This document shows, in pieces, positions 50,225 to 61,700 of a stretch of 64,000 nt of DNA (the first letter of the stretch is position 1; every line of letters starts with the position of its first letter). A program made the position numbers and the translations under genes. The stretch spans positions 571,070,140-571,134,139 of the forward strand of contig CM040121.1 in the NCBI GenBank assembly GCA_022559845.1. The letters are read 5' to 3'. The stretch is from Amorphophallus konjac. Its lineage: Eukaryota > Streptophyta > Magnoliopsida > Alismatales > Araceae. Under the pieces are notes generated by a model. It saw only the letters and a program-made list of their open reading frames with translations, had not been told where the DNA came from and did not search any database.

Positions 50225-53200
50225 CATTGTAAGAAGTTTCCACCCTAGTAAAGAAGATAAAAGAGTTGACTGTTGACAGGAAATGCCTCTAGCTTGGAAA
50301 TGCCAGTCCATTAAACTATTGATGCAGTTTTGGATGATAGAAGTCGGATGGTTGAACTTGTCACCGAACACTCTACTATTTCTTTCCCTCCAAATGGCCA
50401 AGAGCATGGCTGGGAAGCACATGCCCCAGAGATCCTAATCCTCCTTGAAGGGATTCAGAAGAATCCAGTCTGCACACCATTCTTCCAGATGGTTTTTGGA
50501 GGGCCCATTGACCTTAGTAGTTATGAAGAAATGGGCAATGCCACTGAAAAAAAACAAGTGATCCAAAGTCTCTGGGTACCTCCCACAAAAAAGGCAATCA
50601 GACCTTATGCTGGTTTGAATCGTTGGACTCTGTCGGCAGTTGACAGTCTCCTCCAGGCTAATTTCCACATAAATATTCTAATCTTGATAGGTAGCTTGGC
50701 ATTCCAGACTAGTTTATACCACGGGACTTTTCAGCCTCCTTGCGTCAGAATTCTGGATGTGGATCCAACAGAAAACGCACCTGATTGCTCCCATTTCCAT
50801 GTCCCAGTATCTATATCATGGATGACAGTTTCGGTCGAAACCGAAATGTTTCAGCCGAAACGTATCGGTTTCAGACTGGAACGATCCGAAACCTACCGGT
50901 CGAAACCGGACGAAACCGAAACTCCTTCAGTTGGCAAAAAAATAATATTTTATTGGGTTTCGGGCCGAAACCGACATCGAAACCGAAACTGCCTTCCTTG
51001 ATCTTTATAGCCAAGGTGCAAGCTCTGATTATCAAGCAGATAAGAGAACTGCAAATACTGATCCCACTCAGCTTCATTCAAATTTCTCCTCAGGTGGATG
51101 CACCATCCAGGGCTGTTAGCTCTCCACGACCAAACATCAGAAGTCTAGACTTCAGTTCTACAGGCCAAAGCATAAAGACTGGGGAAAGAGTCCTTGAGAG
51201 GTGTATTTGATAACTAGGGATCTTCCAAGAATCTAGTTCTCTTACCATCCCCCAAACAAATAGGTGCTGAACAAATGTAGAATTCTTTGAACTTGAATAT
51301 GTTTCTCCGAATACTGGACAAGTGATTGCTGGTATTCCCCTAAGATAACCACCCATCCCCGCCTTCCAAATACATGTGAACAATTATAGACCTCCAAAGG
51401 TTTGGCTCATCCATGTCTGCTCTACACAGTCACTTCACTAGCAAAGCTTGGCTGAACATGTCGATAGGCATAAAACCAGCCCCGCCTTCTTCCTTAAATC
51501 TACATACATACTTCCAAGCAATGGGGTGCACTCCTTTCTCTTCCAGTCCCTTCCCTTTCCAGAAAAATGACGCTCTCAGGGACTCTAGCTTACAGCAAAC
51601 ATTTTTAGGTGCCTTGAAAATGGACATAAAATATATAGCAATATTAGGAAGCACTGTTTTAGATAGTACCCATCTACCCCCAGCTGAGAGCAGCTTACCC
51701 TTCCAGGAGGCAATACAGTCTCCAACTTTTTGGATAATGACATTCCAATCTGAGATTTTAGATTACCACTAGTCAAGGGTAGAGCCAGATATTTAATAGG
51801 GAAGTTACCCCAGCTGACCCCTAGAGTGTGGGCAATGAGTTGCTTGTCTACTTCTTTAATGTTAACTCCGACCAAATCACACTTAAGGGGATTAAGCTTG
51901 AGACCTGTCACAACCTCTAACAGTCTTAGGAGGATCCTTAGATTGTTGAGCTTGTCAATGCCAGCAAATGCAAAGAGGATAGTACAATCCACAAATTGCA
52001 AATGAATGAGATCTTCATGAGAGCTATCAACAGATGCCCCAGCAATCAGACCTATTGAGCTAGCTTTTTTTCCACATGACACTTAGAACCTGACCAACAA
52101 TGACAAAGAGTAATGGTGAGAGGGGGTCCCCTTGCCCAAGTCCTCTAGAGCACCCAAAAAAACCTTGCGGTTCCCCATTGACCAGTATTGAAAACTTAGC
52201 AGTCTGAACACAGCTACAAATCCACTCTACCCACTGATTTTTGAACCCCAGGAGGACATGAAAAAGGCATTCCCAATTAATTCTATCATAAACCATCTCA
52301 AAGTCTAACTTAAATAGCACACACTCTTTCCTCTTCACCTTCTGTTCATGCAGACATTCGTGGGCAGCCATGTAATTATCCAGAATGTATCTATCCAAGA
52401 TGACAGCTGGGGTCCACCAGCCTATTGATGAGCCCTTTCAGCCTGTTAGCCAGAGCCTTGGTGATAATTTTGTAAAAACCATTTAGTAAGCTGATTGGGC
52501 GGTAATCATTCAGTGATTCAGCACTATCTTTCTTGGGGATCAAAACAACATGAGTGGAATTAAAGCACCTAATAGCTAACGGATTGCTCTAGAACTCTAG
52601 GGCTGCACCCATAACCTCCTCCTTCACTACATCCTAAAAATGTTGATGGAACCCCATGGAGAAGCCATCAGGCCCCAGGGATTTATTGGGGGTCCATACT
52701 GAAGACAGATGCTTTGATCTCCTCCTCAGTGAAAGGTCTAATGAGGTTGGTAGCTTCAGAATCAAAGATCCTCTTAAACCCCTCACTGGAAATCTGAGGC
52801 CTCCATTCCTCATCCTCTTTGAATAGGGTCTCATAGTAATTGAGATTGGCCTGCTGAATTTCAGACTCACTGTGCAGGATAACCTCCCCAACCTTCAGTC
52901 TGTGGATGCTAATACTCCTCTTGACACTAGCCATGGCATAAAAGTATGTTGTGTTCTTATCCCCTTCTTTTAGCCACTGCTCCTTAGCCCTTTTTTTCCA
53001 TTTAATTTCTTTTCTAAAAGACCATTCTTCATAGTATTTTCTTACCTTTGTCCACTGGTCTCTATCTTCTTTAGACGGCAGGCCTAGGTCATTTTTGATA
53101 TCAAATTGTTCAATTTCCCGGAGGAATTTTTCTCTAATGAGGGAGCTTCTCCAAAAGTATCCTTGCTCCACACTTTCAATTTGTGTTTGACCCATCTCAG

Positions 53201-54030
53201 TTTGTTATTCAGAGAGTGGCACGCATAAGAGGTGATAGGGGCTTCAGACCACCAACCCGATACCAAGTTCTTGAAATCCTCATATGCATGCCACGCCCTT
53301 TCATATCTAAACAGTCTGACTCTTCCCTTGCATTTTTTGGTTTTAAGTAGCAGGGGAATGTGATCTGAAAGCACTCTAGATAGTCCTCTGACCTCTGCCA
53401 TGTAGAATTTCTGATGCCATTCCATGTTGATAAAAACTCTGTCAAGCTTAGACTGACTCCTCACCCTTTCCCCTATCCAAGTGTAAAAAAAGTAAGTTGA
53501 CCTGCAGTTCCATGAGCATGGCATCCCTGACCCAATTTTCAAACAAATCTATTTCCTGTCCACCTGAGTTGGTTAATCCGTTCACCCGGTAGCCTTACAG
53601 CATTGAAGTCTCTGGTGACACACCAAGGTTCAACCCTCCCTATACCCAGTGCTGCCAATTCTGAAAAAAATATCCTCTTCATGTCACTCTGCATAGGCCC
53701 GTAAACATAGGAAAACCACCATCTGAACCTTGTGGTCTTGACCTTGAATTGCACAGTTATGGAGAATAGGAGAACGGATTATTCCAAACTTTCAAAGACA
53801 TTGGGGTCCCAATGAACTAGCGTACCTCCTTTCAGCCCATCCGCAGGTTTAAAGGCCTAGCTTTAAAGCCTGGATCCTCCTAAGGTATTCATAAGCCGAC
53901 TGTCAACCACCTCCATTTTAGTCTCTTGAATACACATCAGATGAACCTTATGCCTCTGGATCATAGACTTCACTTCTATGATCTTTCTGTCCCCATTCAG
54001 GCCTCTAACATTCCGAGTCAGAATATTCAT
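50225..54030 (-). pseudogene. LINE ORF2 (endonuclease / reverse transcriptase), broken, RT motif mutated
   Basis: The ATG at 54030 opens MNILTRNVRGLNGDRKIIEV. The endonuclease continues with VYGPMQSD, DFNAVRLPGE, SKLDRVFINMEW and LSDHIPLLL. The linker has KEGDKNTTYFYAMASVKR, and TPNKSLGPDGFSM follows. The RT palm has VLFKLDFEMVYDRINWECLF and LGQGDPLSPLLFV. The catalytic motif reads LQFVDCTILFA instead of (F/Y)ADD, so the second aspartate is lost. The MITE at 50817-51000 interrupts the C-terminal part. The copy is inactive. Confidence 0.85.
50817..51000. mobile_element. 184 bp MITE of the hAT family seen at 59186-62054
   Basis: It begins CATGGATGACAGTTTCGG and ends with the inverse of CAAGGAAGGCAGTTTCGG. 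The inside is rich in TTTCGG / CCGAAA words. An 8 bp duplication with one difference flanks it (atctatat 50809-50816, atctttat 51001-51008). It sits inside the LINE ORF2 and has no coding capacity of its own. Confidence 0.9.
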
Positions 54031-54039
54031 TGGCAAAGA

Positions 54040-56091
54040 GTGTTCTTCCCCTTCCCCTCAGTGCTCTTAGGTCTAAGACCCTCAAGCAGACTGTTGTTGT
54101 GTAGGTACGACAGCTCACTCTTCCCAATCTTTTGCCCTCCTCTGAGGCCCTTGCGTTTCGCACTTAGCTACATATTGATGTCCCTTTTATTTTCTTTAGA
54201 GCTCTTTTGACACACTTCTCCTTGCCTTCAAAGGAGATCCCCGCCAAGAAGCCGATCTCATTTATACATTGGTCTGACCAGACCCCTTCATTATTTGAGC
54301 CCAAACAGGCCAAAGGCTCATCTGGGACAACGATTGCTTGATGAAGAGCTCCCGCGTCCTTGATGTCCCAAAGGACGATAGCATTGCACCTATCCGCCGC
54401 CTCCCTAAGAGTCCCTTCCTAAAGCTCCTCCAGAGAAGCCAATGATCCCGGTACCCAGCCTCCTGCGGAGAGGGTGCAACCTCCGCAGGTCTGCAAACAG
54501 GGCCATTGACTGCAGCAGCGACAAAGACAGGACCAACGGCGGTTCCCCATGGCCATCAAAAGGTTCTCCATCGCCGGAGCCATCAGCTAGGGACGCCTCG
54601 CCTGTGCAACGGTCGGCCAAGTACTGCTGGAGGGGAAGCGCGAAGAGAACCCGCATCGGGTAGACATTCGGGCGAAGAAGAATGCCCGCACCCGAACCCA
54701 CTGGACCGCTAGTCGATCCCAAGAACTTACCTGCAAGCAAAAAAACCCAGACCGAACCGAGAATGACAATGCGCGAGCCCAAGTGACTTACCTGACTCGA
54801 CTGACATAGAGGCGGATCATGTCGGACCCGAAAGGGCCCGGCACTGTATTTCTTCCTTGCTCGACATGCCAACTACGTCGACCACATTGACTGCCAACAC
54901 CATCAGCGGGTCCGCCAAACAATGTGGTACCTCGGGACTAAAGCCTCCCACTGCCTCATCCTAGGTCGTAGTCGGTTCCATCTCGAGGTGGCCTAGGCAC
55001 TTGTCCCTAAAAATCAGGTTCAGAGCATCGAACCTCGAGCAGGTCAAGGATTTGAAGAGTAGAGATCCTCCCCTTTAGCCTGCTCCCAAGGTGGTTGGGA
55101 GAGAGGACGATTCAACTTGCCATCCCCATCGAGTCCAGACTGACTCCCCCTGCGAACCTGACCCACCTGACTCGGCCTAGTCTTCTCCCCAACAACAACA
55201 GCCGCATGTTTACCAAGGCAGTGCTTCCGATACTCCGCCACCACCTCGACCTAAGACCAATGTTCCCCTCCTCCTCTTGACGACTGCTCCGCTACCACTT
55301 CAATGGACAGAACATATCTCCCTTCCCCAAGCTTGGTGATGACCTGCTGCGGAATGTCCCACTCCTCATCAACTTCCACCAGAAGGCTGGCATAGGAGAG
55401 ACACTCCCCGTCCAGTTATGCTTTATCGATCCTCTTCAATCTCCCAAAGGAGTCAACAATACAGTGGAAGGTGTCTGGATTCCAGATGTAGAGAGGAATG
55501 CCAGACACCCTGCACCAGAACTCCTTCCCTTCAACTAGCATCTTCGTAGTAGTGTCTTTCTTCCATGGAGCCCAAGAGAAGGTGACGTTACCTCTTTGGA
55601 TAGAACCAAGGGATAAGAGGCATTTCCTTTGCAAAACATCGGAGAACCAGACTAGAAAAGACCCGTCGAGCTCCCGAGTCCACCAAGAAGCAGAGAGTCA
55701 GTAGAAGTTGAGAAGATCATCGATAGCCTTCTTGGTAGAGCCTCGTCCCCCCTTCACCTTCACCACGGCGCAGTTCTCTAGTCTTCTTCTGTCCTCTGCA
55801 ACCAAGGGAGTCCAAGGATGTCTATCACTAGCCTCTTGCTCTCCTTCTCTGAGATATTCTGGTTCTGGCCTGCACCCACCTCATGAAAGCTTCGAGGCTT
55901 CATCTTCTCCCCCATAGACCTCCCCCTCCCATGAGTACACACCCACCTTCTATGACCCACTCCTCCACAAGCAAGGCACTTGACCGCATTCCTGCATTCC
56001 TTGGCCCTGTGTCCCACCTCCAGGCATCTGAAGTAGCAATCAACAGCCATCCGATCCATCCCCTTGTGTGCCGCTGAGCAACTCTTCTCAT
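54040..56091 (-). pseudogene. LINE ORF1 with zinc knuckles and DUF4283-like part, broken
   Basis: Starting near MQDEKSCSAAHKG, the - strand has two knuckle-like motifs: CYFRCLEVGHRAKEC (CX3CX4HX4C, one residue too long between the first cysteines) and CLACGGVGHRRWVC (perfect CX2CX4HX4C). Further on (55634-55416), EFWCRVSGIPLYIWNPDTFH resembles the DUF4283 domain of plant LINE ORF1. Stops and frame changes follow. The extreme 5' end may be slightly truncated. Confidence 0.65.
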
Positions 56092-56389
56092 CTTGCATAT
56101 AGTTAATTAAATACATTTTTTTTGAAAAGTGAGTAGTACCACAATTGTTTAATGAAAAGAAAGAGCGATTCACAAGCGTAAACAATCAACCCCCAAAAGA
56201 ATCCCTGCACAAAAAGGCATTGTCAAGAGGGCAAGCCCCTATCTCTCCACCAATAAAAAGAAAAGTGAGTTATAGGACTCCACTTTACAAACATGCTAAG
56301 CCCACTCGCACACTCTCTCACAAACAAAAGAAACAATCCTCTCGTCCACTCTTGCTTCCCCTCTGAAGATTCTCCTGTTCCTTTAGCCC

Positions 56390-58488
56390 CACAAAGCCTA
56401 TAATGTAGCGTGAAGAATCAACCACCAGAGGATTTTGTCCCCTTTTAAGATCCACCTCTTGTGCCAATTGAGGAAAAGTTGTTGCACGGTCTCAAAATAG
56501 CCTAAGGGGTGATGTAGCCTATCATCGATCCTAGTCCATATCTCCTTGGAAAAGGAGCAGCTCGTAAAGAGATGATTGAGATCCTCCTCCACCGCTCCAC
56601 ACAAGCAGCACAATGTGACTATGTCTTGATAGAATGGGCAATGCCATCACAAGTGAGAAGTCGACCATGCGAGATCCTCCATATCAGCAGCTTCACATTC
56701 AGCAGGCTCTTGGGGTCCCAAACATGGTGAGCAAAATGGTGACACACTCCCCCATCTAAAATAAGTGAGTAGGCCGATCTAACTGAGAAACCTTACTCCT
56801 CCTCACCCATCTGTCAGCACTACTATGCACCAGCCTGAAGTGAAAGAGGAACGACAGTAGGCTCTCCAATTGATTCATCTCCTCTTGCACAAGATTCCTC
56901 CCGAAGATAAGCAACCTGGTACCGCCAGATAGCTGACTATCAAAAGATTGTGCCACAGAAGTTAAGGGTACAGCCGCAATAGCAAAAAGGCTTAGATAGG
57001 GCTCCTCAAGTGTGAAATCTCCCCACCACCTGTCCTTCTAGAATAGGCTCCTCTGCCCATTACCCAACATGACACAAACATTGGATTTGATGAAATCACT
57101 ACACTAGATGATGTCTCTCCATATCGGCGAGACATTGTACAAGGAGGGCAGTGTCAAATCCCACTCTATGGACATGCTATAATATCTCTGCCTCATAATA
57201 TGTAGCCGCAGCCCACTATCTCTCTCTCATGGCCTCCACAGCCATCTACAGAGTAGTGCCAAGTTGAAATCCCTGATGTTCTTGAACCCCACTCCTCCTG
57301 CTTCTTTGTTTATGCATACTCTGTCCCAAGAGATGTCATGCCAGCAAGGATGGCAGTGTCGGTTTCGGTGTCGATTTCGGCCGGTGCCAAAATCGAAACC
57401 GTTTCGATTTCGGTCCGAAACCAAATAATTTTTTATTTTTTTGCCAAACTGTAGGGTTTTGGTTTCGACCCAGGTTTCGGCTAGGTAGTTTCGGATCGTT
57501 TCGGTTTCGGCCGAAACTGGCATCCATGCATGCCAGCCCCTCTCACTATCTCTACTTCCATGCCAGAAGAATCTAACTTGAATGGACTCCAACATCTTGG
57601 CCACAATTTTGGGGATCCTGAAAATAGAATGATAGTAGATAGGAAGGCTGTTCAGCACCGATTTATATAAGAACATTCTCCCCCCATAGGAGAGAAGTCT
57701 CGCCTTCCACCCAGCTAGCCTGGCCCTCTGCACTATCACCTACTAGTCCCTATAGTGAAGGCCCCCAAGGGACAATAGGAGGGCCCAGGTAGGAGAAAGA
57801 AAAATCTCATATCTGACAACCTAATATGAATGCAGCCTTCCTGAGTGATCTCTCCTCCACGTTGACCCCGACTATAGTGCTCTTGTTGTAGTTCACCTTT
57901 AAGCCAGTAACCTCATGTAGTATCTTTAGTATCAACCTGACATCAAAAAATTCTCTCTCCTCGTCTGCAAGGAGTAGAATGGTGTCATCAGCATACTGAA
58001 GGTGGCTAATGCTCCCACTATGGTGTCTAGCCTGGAAGCCTTTGATAATACCTGCCCTCTCAACCCTCATCCATATCTTGCTCAAAATCTATGCAACAAG
58101 AACAAATAAGAGAGGTGACAATGAATCGCCCTGTGGGAGTCCTCTCCCACTAAGAAAGTATGGGGTAAGTTGGCCATTCACCAGAACTAAAAAGGAGGTT
58201 GAAGAGATATATGACCAAATCCACCCAATCCATCATTGGTCAAAACCCATCTTAACTAAAGTCTGTAGGAGACATTGCCGATTAACACTGTCATATGTCT
58301 TCTCAAAATCTAGCTTCAATATCATCCCCCTCTTCCTCTGGGTCTTCATAGCATGCAGATACTCATATGCCACTAGGAAATTCTCCTGGATGTGTCTACC
58401 CCTAATAAAAGCTCTTTGATGTCAGCTAACCACTATTCCAATCACCTTATCCAATCTTCTTGCGAGCATCTTGGTGATAATTTTGTAG
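56390..58488 (-). pseudogene. LINE ORF2 RT and zf-RVT part, broken
   Basis: On the - strand: STYKIITKMLARRLDKVIG (58490 on), [35 protein letters not shown], then LQYADDTILLLADEER with the catalytic YADD intact, and VTGLKVNYNKSTIVGVN. After the MITE come GVGFKNIRDFNLALLCRWLW and the zf-RVT end CCLCGAVEEDLNHLFTSC (56613-56398). Frames are broken in several places. The upstream part of the same ORF lies beyond the solo LTR, at 63219-63958. Confidence 0.85.
57345..57528. mobile_element. 184 bp MITE of the hAT family, perfect target-site duplication
   Basis: It begins CAAGGATGGCAGTGTCGG and ends with the inverse of CATGGATGCCAGTTTCGG. The inside has repeated TTTCGG / CCGAAA words. A perfect 8 bp duplication, catgccag, flanks it (57337-57344 and 57529-57536). 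It splits the LINE RT region. It is exactly as long as the copy at 50817-51000. Confidence 0.93.
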
Positions 58489-60272
58489 GTACTTGTTAAG
58501 CCCATTATTTTTCTTGAGCCAATAAAGATAAATAAAAATTAAATCGGTCCATTAATGGTCGACAAGTAGCATAAAGCTAGCATCGTCGCTCTAGTAGGCC
58601 GTTTACGAACTCCGAGAGCCTCGTCAGATGTCTCATCATTTTCTCAAACTAATCGAGATATTTGAAATTAATTCAATCCGATGACGACCGATAGATGGCA
58701 CAAAACCTAGTGTCGTCATAATTTCAGACAATTTCCAAACCTCGAGAACTCCCGTGGGATGTATGGCATTAAAGGAAAATCCCTCACAACAAGGAAACAA
58801 TTAGATGAGAATCTTCGTTCCACCTGCGGGGTGTCCAGCACGTGTTAACAAGACGATCCAACAGGATGGAAGCTTCCTCCCTCGACGAACAATGCAGACG
58901 GAGCAAGAAAAACAAGCACAAAGGATAGAGAAGTCGTTTTCTCCCCTCCATGTGTTAAAGCACAAAAGCCAAAACAAAAAATAAAAAAATGGGGGCCTTT
59001 TATAGAGGCCACCCTCCCTCTCCCCACTCCCGGTCTACTAGGATAGGTCCCATCCCATGGGGGACCTACCCAATAGGTATCCGGGCCAAGGGGAGGGGGT
59101 CCGCGAGCCAACCGGCACCAAATAGGCTCCCAAGGGAACCTATCCAAACCAGATAGGCCCTCAAAGAGATCTATCCAGTCCGGATCATGGTTGGCAGTTT
59201 CGGCCGAAACGTATCGGTTTCGGCCATACCCGATACGAAAACCAGTCGGATCACTGTAGCAAACCGAAACTAAGTTAGTTTATCGGTTTCGGGCGAAACC
59301 GGACGGTTTCGGCCGAAACTCACATGAACTGCCCTTTAAGGAGTTCACTTGGTCACCTTTTCGGGGAGTTTCGGCCGAAACCCCTCCCCTCCTTGCTGTG
59401 CATGACCGTGGAGCTGCTGCTGCTGCTGGCGGAGGCTGATGCTGCTGCTGCCGCCTGCCAGCTGCTGTGCGACCTGTGGACTGTGGAGGGCCTGGAGGCA
59501 GCCGCTACCAGCTGCTGCTGCTGTGCTAGTGGGGCCGGCTGGGCCCAAGGCCGCCCGGGGGACTGCTGCTGTGCCTGTTTGGGGGCAGGGGGCTGTCCAC
59601 AGCGACCATCCGACTGCCACTGCGGAGGTAAATTTAGGGTTTTTTATGTTTTGTGTTTTTTTGGTTGAGTTATTGAAAAAAATTTTGTTGTAGGTTAAAT
59701 GTTGTGTTGTAGGTTAATTTAAAATCATGATTAAGTTTTTAACACTTCTAATTAAACCCTAATTAGAAGTTTATATTTGGGACTTTTCTTTAATTAGGTT
59801 TAGTAAGGGTCAATTATGGCTCAATTAAGTTTCATTGACTAATTTGAAGCGGGAGCATGCTGGTAATTAATTCATTCGAAAGGTGATTAAGGGTTAATTG
59901 CTAATTAAGGGTTAATTAGTTCATAAAAATTGGGGCTTTTGTCTAAATCGGTTTGCTTAGGCTCAATTGAAGCTTAATTAAGCTTCATCGAAGATTTTGG
60001 GGTGGGATCATGCTGGTAATTGATTTTTTCCAAAAGTGATTAAGGGGTAAATGATAATTAAGGGTTAATTAGTTTATAAATTTGGGGCTTTTGTCTAAGT
60101 CAGTTTGCTTAGGCTCAATTGAAGCTTAATTAAGCTTCATTGAATAATTTAGGGTGGGATCATGCTCGTAATTAATCTTTTTGAAGGGTGATTAAGGGTT
60201 AATTGTTAATTAAGGGTTAAGTTTTTAATTGTACTTATACCTTTTTGTGTGTGACTGTCTTAATGCAGCATC

Positions 60273-60410
60273 ATGCCTAGACGTCAGCAAACACAGGAGC
60301 AGCAAGGGTAGGAGGATCCGGGGTGGGCCCACATGTCTTTAATTGATGCTAAGAGAAGAAAGGTGAAATGCAATTACTGTGGTAAGGAGATGTATGACGG
60401 AATTACCTGA
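60273..60410 (+). pseudogene. BED zinc-finger fragment of hAT transposase
   Basis: The ATG at 60273 gives MPRRQQTQEQQG, a stop, then EDPGWAHMSLIDAKRRKVKC and NYCGKEMYDGIT, then TGA. This is the first half of a BED finger (W..H...C..C); the H...H half that should follow is missing. In intact hAT transposases this finger binds the transposon ends. Confidence 0.7.
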
Positions 60411-60476
60411 TGAATATATATTTCTACAACTAAAATGCATTTTTTTATGGTTGGTGGAACAGCTGACTAGTGGATA

Positions 60477-61700
60477 ATGGTGAACAACCGAGATGTGGGC
60501 AGCAATGCATTAGCTTTCATTGCAGTTAGGGTGCTCAGTCAAACAACATCGGCAAGCCAATGTGAAAGAAATTGGAGCACGTTCAGCCTTATACACTCGA
60601 AGGTTCGCAATCGGCTAAAGGCTGAACGGTTAGAGAAATTAATGTACTGCCACTACAATATGAGGTTGAGAATAAAGAATATGAGGTTGAGACAACAGCT
60701 GCGAGACAAACGCGCCGCCGGGAATGCCGCCGCAAAAATTGATATGGATGCCTTATTTGATGATGAGAATCCGTTGCAGTCTTGGGTGAAGACACGAGAG
60801 CAGGTTGATGAGCCCGTTTTTGATGATGATGATAGAAAATGGGCAGAGGGCATACTAGATGAAGATGAGCAAAGAGATCCCGAATTAAGAAGAAAATCAA
60901 AGAGGGCCAGAGATACTCATGCCCACATGTCTAGGGTTGCTGAGGACACTGAGGAGCAGCATGATTTTCAGCCAGCTAGACACTCCGACTCAGATAGTAG
61001 GCCAGTCACTCCTAGAATGGGCAAGGCACCTACATCCTTAAGAAGAAGTACATCAGTGCATGGGCAAACTAAGAGAACAAATGTTGCTGCTCGAGAGGAC
61101 CCGACAATTGAGCAGTTGAAGCAGATTTATGTGAGGCACACGCCAAGGGATAAAGGACTCATGTCAAAGATCACTGAAAAATTGACACCACAAGAGAAAA
61201 AAGCATCCCCAAAGGCTAAAAAGCGACTGATTTCTTGTGGTGATGATGATGATGGTGATCATCCCGGAGGTGCTGCAAGTGGTACTAGTGCTGCAGGTGG
61301 TACAGGTGATGCAGGTGCTGCAGGTGGTACAGGTGATGCAGGTGATGCAGGTGGTACTATTGGATACAGTCAGGGGGAGGGAGGATATGATATATCAGGT
61401 TACGGAGGTGGCCAACAGGAAGCAGCGATTTATGGGTCGTGGAATTATGAACCATCATTCCAGTTCCATCCATATCCGACCAGCTCCCCTTCTCTTCCTT
61501 ATGATTCTTATGGTGATACTGAATTTGAAACAAGCCGACCAAACACTCCAAGAGGGATCCAAAGAGGGATACAGGACTTGGCTACCTCATTGTTTGGTTA
61601 TAGTGAATATAGACCATACATGCAACCTGGTTATGGGTATCGACATCAAGGGCCAGACGATGAGGGAGAAGGTTCTTCTAGTAATTATTATCCATATTAG
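60477..61700 (+). CDS. hAT transposase C-terminal remnant (dimerisation domain plus long tail)
   Basis: An open frame of 407 codons. Residues about 5-68 form the hAT C-terminal dimerisation domain (ALAFIAVRVLSQTTSASQCE, then RNWSTFSLIHSKVRNRL and KLMYCHYNMRLR). After it comes an acidic and basic region and a Gly/Ala/Asp repeat (GAASGTSAAGGTGDAGAAGG), then a Tyr/Gly/Pro-rich end. The RNase-H core with the DDE residues is absent. The upstream frame (about 60440-60476) has the expected lead-in but with stops, so the listed ATG is only the first in-frame one. Whether it is translated is unknown; an open tail this long in a deleted element is unusual. Confidence 0.75.
   Translation: MVNNRDVGSNALAFIAVRVLSQTTSASQCERNWSTFSLIHSKVRNRLKAERLEKLMYCHYNMRLRIKNMRLRQQLRDKRAAGNAAAKIDMDALFDDENPLQSWVKTREQVDEPVFDDDDRKWAEGILDEDEQRDPELRRKSKRARDTHAHMSRVAEDTEEQHDFQPARHSDSDSRPVTPRMGKAPTSLRRSTSVHGQTKRTNVAAREDPTIEQLKQIYVRHTPRDKGLMSKITEKLTPQEKKASPKAKKRLISCGDDDDGDHPGGAASGTSAAGGTGDAGAAGGTGDAGDAGGTIGYSQGEGGYDISGYGGGQQEAAIYGSWNYEPSFQFHPYPTSSPSLPYDSYGDTEFETSRPNTPRGIQRGIQDLATSLFGYSEYRPYMQPGYGYRHQGPDDEGEGSSSNYYPY

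Larger units (their letters stand above)
50072..56093 (-). mobile_element. L1-clade LINE, near full length, antisense
   Basis: A LINE of about 5.8 kb once the MITE at 50817-51000 is removed. On the - strand it has ORF1 (56093 to about 54040), ORF2 (54030 to about 50225), then a 3' UTR with the hairpin GTGGTTTTTACCAC (50083-50096) and a tail. An 11 bp duplication, tgcatatagtt, flanks it (50061-50071 and 56094-56104). It belongs to a different lineage from the LINE at 185-5831: ORF2 starts MNILTRNVRGLNG and the RT motif is mutated. Confidence 0.85.

Noticed and set aside
57336..57527. 63-codon Arg/Asn-rich frame
   Set aside because: It reads through the 184 bp MITE; the TTTCGG words translate as an apparent repeat.
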